NCBI GenBank assembly: GCA_963837395.1
Contig: CAWINI010000004.1
Span: 682,001 to 746,000, forward strand
Origin: CAVZQN01 sp963837395
Lineage (GTDB): Bacteria > Acidobacteriota > HRBIN11 > JAKEFK01
Length of the DNA: 64,000 bases
Reading direction: 5' to 3'
Of the stretch, positions 9,120 through 16,346 are shown one piece after another. Within the stretch, counting starts at the first letter, position 1. Each line of letters starts with the position of its first letter. Made by a program: the position numbers and the translations under genes. The notes under the pieces were generated by a model. The model did not search any database, was not told where the DNA came from, and was given only the letters and a program-made list of their open reading frames with translations.

Positions 9120-9607
9120 AACGCATATCCAATTCCCACCTGAGTTGATAGCAACGGTTCCCAACCAAAACGGAATTCAGGTGCAACAAAAAATTGCTCG
9201 GTTAGGTGAAGCCGCACACCGAGGCCACCGTTTGCTGTCCATTCATTCGTCGAAAACTCACCGCTCGGAAATTGTTCCGTATGGTGAAGCAAACCTGCGC
9301 CTCCAACTACATATACTGAATATCGTGTTGCAGTCAGCAGATCATAGGAAATATTTCCGGTAAGCGTGTAATCACGATCCGATCCCGGCCCACGCATATA
9401 TATGAACTGCGGTTCAACACTCAATCTTTTTGTTAAACCAAATCGCATCGATCCGCCGGCAATAAAATGATCAAACGGAATTTCTTCATCCAAAAATGCG
9501 GATGCTCCTATCATTAACTTTAAATCGTGCGATAGCTGATCCGGTTCAGCAGAATGTGCAAACGATGTTAAGCAAAGCAACAATAAAAAGATGCCGATAT
9601 ATTTCAT
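9116..9607 (-). CDS. Small outer-membrane beta-barrel protein
   Basis: The 163-residue product has a signal peptide (MKYIGIFLLLLCLTSFAHSA), alternating strands (GGSMRFGLTKRLSVEPQFIY, VYVVGGAGLLHH, NGGLGVRLH) and a C-terminal aromatic residue (GIGYAF), as in small OmpA/OmpW-like porins. It is convergent with the response-regulator gene and shares its last four bases. A sigma-54 type promoter lies 24 bp before the start, and AGGAG precedes the ATG, so it is a likely target of that regulator. Function beyond an outer-membrane role is unknown. Confidence 0.75.
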   Translation of the reverse strand: MKYIGIFLLLLCLTSFAHSAEPDQLSHDLKLMIGASAFLDEEIPFDHFIAGGSMRFGLTKRLSVEPQFIYMRGPGSDRDYTLTGNISYDLLTATRYSVYVVGGAGLLHHTEQFPSGEFSTNEWTANGGLGVRLHLTEQFFVAPEFRFGWEPLLSTQVGIGYAF

Positions 9608-9630
9608 TCAATTCTCCTGGTATTGTCGTC

Positions 9631-9646
9631 TGCAAAACTAATGCCG
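9631..9646 (-). promoter_or_regulatory. Sigma-54 (-24/-12) promoter of the barrel gene
   Basis: On the minus strand CGGCATTAGTTTTGCA has GG and GC exactly 10 bases apart and differs from the promoter at 5326 at only two of the first 15 positions. The expected transcript start is near 9620, giving a leader of about 13 bases that begins just before the AGGAG ribosome-binding site. Confidence 0.55.
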
Positions 9647-9689
9647 CCCAGTGGATAGTCGGCGAAAAGTTCGCTTCGTGAGGAAATTG

Positions 9690-11102
9690 CTATCTTATAG
9701 GATAGAGTGACGTAGCGATTTGATTCAAACGGTTCAATGTTTCGCGAATGTCCTGTTGAGTGGTACGCGGGTTGATCAAACAAAAACGCAGAACAATCAT
9801 TCCCTTGATTTGCGTTGTAACAATCATCGCATAACCATCGCGAAGCATTTGCTGCGATATCTGGTAATTCAAATCATTTGCTTCTTTGATTGAAATCCCA
9901 TCCGGAGCAAATCGAAAATTTATGATCGCCAGCTGTGGAGGTGTAACAATTTCCCAATCTTTCATTTCCGATATTAACGATCCGGCGAAATCTCCCATTT
10001 GAAATCCATAATCAATGCCTGCTGCAAATGCCTCACTTCCGAAAACTTTCAATGACATCCAGAGCTTTAATGCGCGAAATGATCGGGTAAGTTGAATTCC
10101 ATAATCACAAAAATTGATTTCCTCTTCTGTCGCTGCAACATCTTTCATGTATTCCGGAAGAATATGGAAGGTTTGTTTTAACCAGCTGCGATCACGAACT
10201 AACACGCATCCAATTTCGTAAGGTTGAAACAACCATTTGTGAGGATCCAGCGCAAGCGAATCAACTTCACCCAGGCCTTTCAACAATGGTTTTCCACGCT
10301 CCGAAAAAACTGCGGCTGCACCAAAAGCTCCATCAACATGCAACCACAGATTTTCTGATTTGCAGAATTGTGAAAGTTCCGGCAGCGGATCGATTGCTCC
10401 AGAATTTGTGGTGCCTGCATTTGCTACAACGCAGAATGGTTTTTTCCCCGCATTACGATCTGCATGGACTGCAGATTTCAATTCATTAAGATCAACTCGA
10501 AAGTTTTCATCGCAACTTAATTTGCGAAGCTGATCTTGTTGAAATCCCAACACACGCAATCCACGCTCGATTGAAGAATGCGTTTGATTTGAAAAATAAA
10601 TAATGGCGTCTTGCATTTGCCCGCCAAGCTGAATTTGTCGAGCCACTGCAAGGCCAGTGATATTTGCTACCGAACCTCCGCTAACAAACAATCCACCGGC
10701 TTCTGCGGGAAAACCACAAGCTTGCCGCAACCAATCGATCGTGACAAGTTCTATTTCCGCAGGACCTGAAGATTCCAACCATGTTCCACAAAACACTGCT
10801 AAACCTGATGCAAGAGCATCGGCCATTACACTGACAAAATTGGAAGGAGTCGGTATGAACGCAAAAAATCGTGGATGATCCGGATGCATAAAGGCATCCC
10901 ACATTTTTTGCTGCAACTCATTCAAAACATTTTCCGGCATATTTCCTTTTTGCGGCATCGGCTCTCTAAAACGAGCTTCCAGTTCAGCACGTCGCAAATT
11001 TTGAGTGGCAGATTGGTCAGGTAAAGTTTCGAAATGTTCAATAATCAAATCGATCACACGATAGCCGAGGGATCGCATCTCGTCCCGATTCAACTTAAGC
11101 AT
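9690..11102 (-). CDS. PLP-dependent amino-acid decarboxylase (group II, AADC-like)
   Basis: The 470-residue product matches the group II decarboxylase family (aromatic amino acid, glutamate and related decarboxylases), of normal length. Visible motifs are the PHPRFFAFIPTPSN substrate region, THSSIERG with His175 that stacks on PLP, HVDGAFGAAA with Asp257 that pairs with the pyridine nitrogen, and LDPHKWLFQP with the Schiff-base Lys289. It releases CO2 from an amino acid to give an amine; the substrate cannot be read from sequence. It stands alone between the barrel gene and an IS element. The start ATG has only a weak ribosome-binding site. Confidence 0.9.
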   Translation of the reverse strand: MLKLNRDEMRSLGYRVIDLIIEHFETLPDQSATQNLRRAELEARFREPMPQKGNMPENVLNELQQKMWDAFMHPDHPRFFAFIPTPSNFVSVMADALASGLAVFCGTWLESSGPAEIELVTIDWLRQACGFPAEAGGLFVSGGSVANITGLAVARQIQLGGQMQDAIIYFSNQTHSSIERGLRVLGFQQDQLRKLSCDENFRVDLNELKSAVHADRNAGKKPFCVVANAGTTNSGAIDPLPELSQFCKSENLWLHVDGAFGAAAVFSERGKPLLKGLGEVDSLALDPHKWLFQPYEIGCVLVRDRSWLKQTFHILPEYMKDVAATEEEINFCDYGIQLTRSFRALKLWMSLKVFGSEAFAAGIDYGFQMGDFAGSLISEMKDWEIVTPPQLAIINFRFAPDGISIKEANDLNYQISQQMLRDGYAMIVTTQIKGMIVLRFCLINPRTTQQDIRETLNRLNQIATSLYPIR

Positions 11103-11116
11103 GATGGTTACATCTT

Positions 11117-11215
11117 ACGATGCAGGATCCAAGATGCAAGATCCAAGGCCGCAATGATGCTAGTTTTTCCACCTTGCATCCTGCATCATGTATCTTGCAT
11201 CATGTATCTTGCATC
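11117..11215. repeat. Word-built inverted repeat, GATGCAAGATCC family, copy 1
   Basis: The left arm repeats words like GATGCAGGATCCAAG and GATGCAAGATCCAAGG. The right arm repeats their complements (CTTGCATCCTGCATC, ATGTATCTTGCATC). It lies between the decarboxylase start and the IS256 element. A second copy with the same words is at 33061-33132. The long transcript stem could form in either direction. Confidence 0.75.
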
Positions 11216-11236
11216 CGAGTTGGTCAAGTCTCATTT

Positions 11237-12627
11237 TTCCTGTAAAAATGTTGTTCTCCTGAACATGATTGTTTATGCAACTTTTGAATCTTTAACGATT
11301 CCTTCTTTCAGTGAAATGAGCTGTTTTTGGATTTTGAGATTCATTTGCACTCCACGCCAGAGCCGCGAAGAAGCGATCAATGTTGCAAAGACATATTTCA
11401 AACAGGATTTTTCACTTTGAAAATAAGGAATGATTTTTGTACGTCGTTTTGCTTCTTCAAATAAACGCTCAATGAGATTTGTTGTACGCACCCGAACGCG
11501 ATGTTCCGCAGGAAGTTTCAAGCACTGAAGGGTCGCTTCTAAATCTTTTTCAAAGCTTTCCATTGCTGCGGGGAATTTATCTTTGAATCGGTGAATCAAT
11601 CTTTGTCCGGCCGCATATGCTGACTGATACGATTCAGCGGTAAATATTTTTTGGATCATCGGCTTAATTTCATGAATTGCAGCTTTTGGAAGCCGCGCAA
11701 GAATGTTGCGCATCTTGTGAACCTGGCATCTTTGCTTCAATGAATAAGGGAAAACTTCGCGGCACGCTTTCATCACACCTGAATTGCCGTCTAATACGAT
11801 CATGAATGGTTCATTCAGTCCGCGTTCGGTCATGTCATGCAGAAAGGCGAGCCAACTTTCGAAATTTTCTTTGTTGCCCAATGAAAGATGGAGCAAGATT
11901 TTTTTCCCATCTTCCCGGATCCCATAGGCGGCAAGTACAGCTTCTTTGCTGCGTACTCCGCGCCGGACTTTCCAATATGCTCCATCCATGAATAAGTAGA
12001 GGATTTTTTCTTTCGATAAATCACGTTTGCGCCAAGCTTCAAAGTCTGAATGCAATTGATCGCTGATCCGGCTGATGACGCTTCGTGAAATTCCTTCGCC
12101 CGAAAGTATCTCAAGCATCGTTTCTTCAATGTCCCGTACTGAAAGTCCGCGAACCGCAATTTTTAAAATCAACTCATCCAGTTTTTCTGTCCGCCGCGTG
12201 TAAGCTTCCAAAAATGCTGAACGGAAACGCTCCCGGCTTTGGCGTACTTGCGGAACCTTTAATTCAATCGTTCCTTCCCCAGTCCGAATTTTCTTCGGCT
12301 CGTATCCATTGCGATATCCGCGGAATTCTTCGCTCTCTTCGGAACGTTTGTAATACCCACGGCCCAAAAATTCTTGTACTTCTTCTTCGATCGCTCGCTG
12401 CAGCATCACCTGCGCGCTTCGCAAAACAACTTCGCTCAACGAAAGTTTTTTCGCTCTGCGATCCTGCGCAAATTCCTTTACTAACAATTCGCTGGGTTGT
12501 ATTCTTTCCATGGTGTGTTGTCCTCCTTTGCCCCTTCCGGATTCCACCGGAAAAGGCCTTTATAAAACTGTTCAGGAGAACAATACACCTTTTCTTTTTC
12601 TCTTCAGAAAAAAACTTTTTACAGGAA
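11237..12627. mobile_element. IS256-family insertion sequence, complete
   Basis: The ends carry a 12-bp inverted repeat TTCCTGTAAAAA (11237-11248 and, inverted, 12616-12627). Inside it a second perfect 15-bp inverted repeat occurs (11251-11265 and 12569-12583), itself made of TGTTC/GAACA half-sites. The inner repeat sits about 30 bp further from the tip at the right end. The transposase gene fills the element. I see no convincing 8-9 bp target duplication in the flanks, so the exact outer limits are uncertain or the target site has changed. Confidence 0.75.
11273..12511 (-). CDS. IS256-family (mutator-type) transposase
   Basis: This DDE transposase of the IS256/MULE class is 412 residues from the ATG at 12511, chosen because an AGGAGG site precedes it; a GTG 36 bp upstream is less likely. 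Counting from the longer frame, the catalytic residues are Asp188 (LFMDGAYWK), Asp253 (IVLDGNSGVM) and a Glu near 360 in TNLIERLFEEAKRR. The C/DxxH motif CQVHK near 274 is intact, and the length is normal for the family. With both terminal repeats present the element may still be mobile. Confidence 0.93.
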   Translation of the reverse strand: MERIQPSELLVKEFAQDRRAKKLSLSEVVLRSAQVMLQRAIEEEVQEFLGRGYYKRSEESEEFRGYRNGYEPKKIRTGEGTIELKVPQVRQSRERFRSAFLEAYTRRTEKLDELILKIAVRGLSVRDIEETMLEILSGEGISRSVISRISDQLHSDFEAWRKRDLSKEKILYLFMDGAYWKVRRGVRSKEAVLAAYGIREDGKKILLHLSLGNKENFESWLAFLHDMTERGLNEPFMIVLDGNSGVMKACREVFPYSLKQRCQVHKMRNILARLPKAAIHEIKPMIQKIFTAESYQSAYAAGQRLIHRFKDKFPAAMESFEKDLEATLQCLKLPAEHRVRVRTTNLIERLFEEAKRRTKIIPYFQSEKSCLKYVFATLIASSRLWRGVQMNLKIQKQLISLKEGIVKDSKVA

Positions 12628-12689
12628 TCTTAAGACATCACCTTTGAGTTTCACAACACTTGTAATCAGAGCTTATTGAGATATTTTTT

Positions 12690-12783
12690 ATGCGTAATGA
12701 GTAATGCGTAATTCGTAAATCCGCTGAAGCGGAGAGAGCTAATTACGCGTTACGTTTTACGCATTACGTTTTACGCATTACGT
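12690..12783. repeat. Word-built inverted repeat, GTAATGCGTAAT family
   Basis: The left arm has TGCGTAATGAGTAATGCGTA. The loop region holds a short CCGCTGAAGCGG hairpin. The right arm is the reiterated TTACGCATTACG complement. It fills the space just upstream of the SLC13 gene start at 12792, where it would be part of the 5' leader. Confidence 0.75.
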
Positions 12784-12791
12784 CTGCTTCT

Positions 12792-14574
12792 ATGCTTGAA
12801 ATCGCTGTAGTTCTACTTTTGCTTCTGCTAGCAATCGTCCTTTTTTCCACAGAAGTTCTTCCCTTTGATGTAGTCGGCTTAATACTACTTGCGGCCTTAC
12901 TTGTGACCGGAATTCTTAAACCTGATGAAGCTTTTCGCGGATTTGGCAGCGATACAGTGGTCACAATTGGAGGTCTGTTTGTTTTATCTGCAGCATTACT
13001 GCGAACAGGATTGATGGAAAAAATCAGCAAATTGATTCAACGTCATGCGGGAAACAATCCTCATTACTTAGCAATAGTGATAATGACCACAGTTGCTTTT
13101 GTTTCAGCGTTCATCAGCAATACTGCAGCGACCGCCTTTTTTCTTCCTGCGGTTGTAGCTCTTGCGCGTCGCGCAAAAATATCGCCATCCAAATTACTTT
13201 TACCGCTAGCGTTCGCATCCATTCTTACCAGCAGCGTTACATTGATTTCTACATCTACCAACATTGTGATTAGCGGATTGTTAACGGATTACAAAATGCA
13301 TCCAATGGGAATGTTCGAACTTGCACCGGTTGGAATTCCAGTCACAATCATAGGTCTTTTTTACATGTTCACGCTTGGCATGAGATTAATTCCTGATCGC
13401 AGCGAAAATAAAACGTTGGAAGACGCCTACAATCTGCGTGAATATCTCACGGAAGTGATCGTGCTTCCCGAATCAACGCTGGCTGGCAAAACGATTGAAA
13501 AAAGCGAAGCTGCTACGGTTTTGAATCTGCAAATTGTTGGTGTAATTCGAAACGATAAGAAAATTATTGCCGCACGGCCTCACGAACAAATTCAAGGTGG
13601 TGATGTTTTGCTGGTTGAAGGTACAGCGGAAGAGATCGTCAAAATCAAAGATGTGGCAGGGTTGGAAATCAAAGCCGACTTCAAACTGCCTGCGGACACC
13701 TTCCGTACAGATGAACTCACGCTTGTTGAAGCGATGGTAATGCCAGGATCAAAGCTGCGCGGTTCAACATTGAAAGAAATTCGCTTCAGGCAAAGATTTG
13801 GATTAACAGTTCTGGCGATTAATCGTCATGGCATTACACTCCGTTCAAAACTCTCGCAGATCCCGTTGAAAATTGGTGATGTTTTATTAATTGAAGGAAG
13901 TAAAGAGCGGATTCAAAGGGTCATTATGGAAGGAGATTTAAGTTTTCTTGGAGAACTTTCGGAAATGCGAACACGTTTGCCGAAAGCGCGATACGCTGTT
14001 CTGATTTTTGTTTTGACAATCGCACTTGGTACTTTCAAGATCATGCCATTTGCATCCGCCATTCTTCTGGGAACTTTGCTGATGTTCTTGTCAAGAACGA
14101 TCACACCCAACGATGCTTACAATTCCATTGAATGGCGGATTTTAATTTTGATCGGTTGCATGATTGCATTTGGTACAGCAATGGAAAAATCGGGAACCGC
14201 CGCATTTCTCTCAAAAGAAATGGTCAATTTACTTGGCCATCACTTGGCCGATGGCTATTCTTGGCGGATTTTTTATACTGACAGTTTTGTTGACTCAACC
14301 AATGTCAAATCAGGCTGCCGCATTGATTTTGCTACCGATAGCAATTCAAACAGCAAATCAACTTCAATTGAACCCTCGCTGTTTCGCGATGATGATTGCT
14401 GTCGCCGCCAGTTGTTCTTTTCTCACACCGCTTGAACCCTCTTGCGTTCTTGTATATGGACCTGGCTGATATAAGTTTCGAGACTTCTTGAAAGTTGGCG
14501 CACTTCTCACAGTCTTGATTTTCATTGTTGCAATGTTTCTGATTCCTTATTTCTGGCCATTGAAGTTAAAATAG
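12792..14574 (+). pseudogene. SLC13/DASS-family anion permease with RCK_C domains, frameshift plus nonsense codon
   Basis: The frame from ATG 12792 codes for an SLC13-type permease: N-terminal TM helices with SNTAATAFFLPAVVALARRA, then two TrkA-C-like segments (EVIVLPESTLAGKTIEKSEA; EAMVMPGSKLRGSTLKEIRF) and more TM helices. After about residue 485 the family sequence continues in another frame (MAILGGFFILTVLLTQPMSN, SFLTPLEPSCVLVYGPG). One extra G at 14246-14247 explains the shift. A TGA at 14467-14469 then interrupts the expected GPG-R/G-YKFRDF. The C-terminal helix ends at a TAG at 14572-14574. Two independent lesions argue for real decay. The intact protein would move sulfate or dicarboxylates with Na+. 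Confidence 0.85.
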
Positions 14575-14600
14575 CCGTTTATTAAGCAGGAGTTGTACTT

Positions 14601-14942
14601 ATGATAGTTGTATCGAATCGTATCCAGGTTGCTGCAGGTTATGAAAAGGAATTTGAGAATCGCTTTGAAGGTCGTGCGCGACTGGTTGAGAAACATCCAG
14701 GTTTCGTACGATTAGAAATCCTTCGTCCGCAGAAAGTAACACTGCATGGAAATGAGCAAGGAGGATCGGATTATTACGTGGTGTTGACATACTGGCGCAG
14801 CGCGGAAGATTTCACTAACTGGACTTCCAGCGATGCATTCCGTGAAGCACATTCCAACCGGCCCCCGAAAGAAATGTTTTCCGGACCGAACGTGTTTGAA
14901 ATGCACGAAATCATCCAGCTTGTGGAAGCAGAAAACATCTAA
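14601..14942 (+). CDS. Antibiotic-biosynthesis-monooxygenase (ABM) fold protein, HmoA/IsdG-like
   Basis: The 113-residue protein has the dimeric ferredoxin-like ABM pattern: VSNRIQVAAGYEKEFENRF, HPGFVRLEILRP, YYVVLTYWRSAEDFTNWTSS and AFREAH. Such proteins include heme-degrading monooxygenases (IsdG/HmoA) and small stress proteins. The W in YWRSAEDF and the Asn near position 6 are positions used in heme degradation by IsdG, but heme binding is not proven from sequence. A good AGGAG site precedes the ATG. It stands alone just after the decayed permease gene. Confidence 0.75.
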   Translation: MIVVSNRIQVAAGYEKEFENRFEGRARLVEKHPGFVRLEILRPQKVTLHGNEQGGSDYYVVLTYWRSAEDFTNWTSSDAFREAHSNRPPKEMFSGPNVFEMHEIIQLVEAENI

Positions 14943-15075
14943 AAAGTCTGCAAATCTCAAGTCAATAGCTTGTTGCGTTTGTACCAAAAAGAGATAACTT
15001 CAAATCAAACACCACGGTGGCTTTTTGCCATCAAAGAAGTGGGATCGTAACAAAATTCATAACTACGGAGGAACT

Positions 15076-15555
15076 ATGGCCGAAGACCGATTTCAACAAC
15101 TCAAAGAAAAATATGTTTCTGTACTTCACATGATTAACCAGGACGATTTGCAAGTTGAGAAAATGCATGTAGAAGGCGATAAGCTTTTTATACGTGCGAA
15201 AGCGCCATCAGAACAAGCCAAAAATCATTTCTGGGATGCTGTCAAAAAAGTAGATCCAAGTTTCAAGGATCTTACCGCTCAAATTACGGTAGAGCCGCAA
15301 GCTCCTCAAGCTAAAAGCGCAGCAGCACAACCAGCTCAAGTAACTCCTGTTTCCGGAACGAAGTCTGCTGCGGCAGCAGAACAAACATATACAGTTGTTT
15401 CAGGCGATACGCTGTCCAAAATTGCAAAACATTATTACGGAAACGCCAACGAATACATGAAGATCTTTAACGCGAATCGTGATCAACTGAAAGATCCAGA
15501 TAAGATTCAGATCGGGCAGGTTCTACGAATTCCACCAAAAGACGAACCAGCCTGA
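15076..15555 (+). CDS. LysM-domain protein resembling Kbp/YgaU
   Basis: I chose the ATG at 15076 because GGAGGA lies 6 bp upstream. The 159-residue product has an N-terminal BON-like part (KMHVEGDKLFIRAKAPSEQ), an Ala/Pro/Gln linker (about 75-103) and a C-terminal LysM domain (104-153, YTVVSGDTLSKIAKHYYGNA, QIGQVLRIP). E. coli Kbp has the same BON-LysM layout and binds potassium in the cytoplasm. No signal peptide is visible, so a cytoplasmic location is likely here too. The leader has an imperfect hairpin GGTGGC-TTTTT-GCCATC near 15014. Confidence 0.8.
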   Translation: MAEDRFQQLKEKYVSVLHMINQDDLQVEKMHVEGDKLFIRAKAPSEQAKNHFWDAVKKVDPSFKDLTAQITVEPQAPQAKSAAAQPAQVTPVSGTKSAAAAEQTYTVVSGDTLSKIAKHYYGNANEYMKIFNANRDQLKDPDKIQIGQVLRIPPKDEPA

Positions 15556-15592
15556 TAGCAACTAAACGTCCTCGATTGTCGATAAATGTGGA

Positions 15593-15638
15593 GCGCGGAC
15601 TTTAGTCTGCATCATGGGCCGCGGACTTTAGTCCGCGC
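15593..15638. repeat. GCGGACTTTAGTCCGC repeat
   Basis: GCGCGGACTTTAGTC is followed within 17 bp by GCGGACTTTAGTCCGC (15621-15636), which is itself a hairpin with 7-bp arms. A related piece (CGAACTAAAGTCCGCG) lies at about 40633-40648 before the OsmC gene. No T-run, so it is not a classic terminator. Confidence 0.6.
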
Positions 15639-15665
15639 CTAGATTCAGTGGCATAATATCTAACT

Positions 15666-16058
15666 ATGAACATCCGATCATTCATCAGATTTTTCTCATC
15701 CGAAAAGACCGCTGCTGCTCAAAATCAAGATCCTAAATCAAATGCCGCTTCGGCAATTGCTTCAAAAGGAATAGCATCAGTCAAGGATTCTTTCGAAACT
15801 TCAGCAAAAGCCTCAAAAAATTTCTTCACCGGGAAACAGCTTGATGCAAACTCGCTTCAACAGGAACAAAACTATTCAAAGCCAATCATCGAATCGGGCG
15901 AAAGCTTTGATGCTGCGAAAAGATACACCGGTGTCCTGTTGCAACAAGGTCGCGTTCAGTTAGATGCCGACTATCACGAGAGCGATGATGTGAAGCATGA
16001 GCCATCAAAAGCTTTAAGGGATTCCGCTTATAACTCCTTCAAAGACGACGACGATTGA
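15666..16058 (+). CDS. Small hypothetical protein with a DUF6519-like motif
   Basis: The 130-residue protein is rich in Ala, Ser, Lys and Gln, has no signal peptide, and ends in an acidic tail (FKDDDD). Residues 86-105 read RYTGVLLQQGRVQLDADYHE, which I recognise as close to the N-terminal signature (YxGVLMQQGRVQLDADWNE) of DUF6519 proteins found with phage-tail-like or contractile structures. The large rest of that family is missing, so this is either a remnant of a longer gene or a small protein that borrowed the segment. No related genes are nearby. The start ATG has no strong ribosome-binding site. Confidence 0.55.
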   Translation: MNIRSFIRFFSSEKTAAAQNQDPKSNAASAIASKGIASVKDSFETSAKASKNFFTGKQLDANSLQQEQNYSKPIIESGESFDAAKRYTGVLLQQGRVQLDADYHESDDVKHEPSKALRDSAYNSFKDDDD

Positions 16059-16096
16059 GCGGCGGTGCGGACGTCTCGCCCACGAGTCATTTTCTA

Positions 16097-16156
16097 ACCA
16101 CGAAGTTACACGAAGCTTCTTTTGAATAAATTATTAACTTCGTGCTTCTTCGTAAA
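16097..16156. repeat. Inverted repeat of the ACCACGAAG-ACACGAAG type
   Basis: ACCACGAAGTTACACGAAGC is mirrored by AACTTCGTGCTTCTTCGTAA across a short AT-rich loop. It belongs to the same word type as the repeat at 27231-27335. It directly precedes a copy of another repeat family at 16159. Confidence 0.65.
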
Positions 16157-16158
16157 CC

Positions 16159-16300
16159 GCTTTGAAAATCGGCGATTGACCAAGTTCCCCTCCTTATGAA
16201 GGAGGGGATAAAGGGGAGGTTGGAAAACATTTTGAAGATTCCAACCCCCTCTTTGATCTCCCCCTTCATAAGGGGAGAAACGAACGCCGATTTTCATCAT
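16159..16300. repeat. 142-bp interspersed inverted repeat, CCCCTCCTTATGAAGGAGGGG family, copy 1
   Basis: The outer arms are perfect: TGAAAATCGGCG and CGCCGATTTTCA. Inside, a hairpin CCCCTCCTTATGAAGGAGGGG is followed by GGTTGGAA... and TTCCAACCCCC, and by CTCCCCCTTCATAAGGGG. Copies 2 (55296) and 3 (60974) have the same order of parts. It lies 47 bp before the kinase gene at 16347 and would be in its leader. Confidence 0.85.
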
Positions 16301-16346
16301 TCTTGTTAAGCTCGCATTCAAAAGATCGAGTAAAATCTAACTCGAC

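Noticed and set aside
12085..12633. 182-codon plus-strand frame
   Set aside because: Antisense of the IS256 transposase and crosses its end; no domain.
14467..14469. UGA read as Gly (alternative code)
   Set aside because: TGA ends many intact genes in the window, and the gene also has a frameshift, so mutation is simpler.
14950..15075. Possible riboswitch in the leader of the LysM gene
   Set aside because: Only a small imperfect hairpin (GGTGGC/GCCATC) is visible; no known conserved core.
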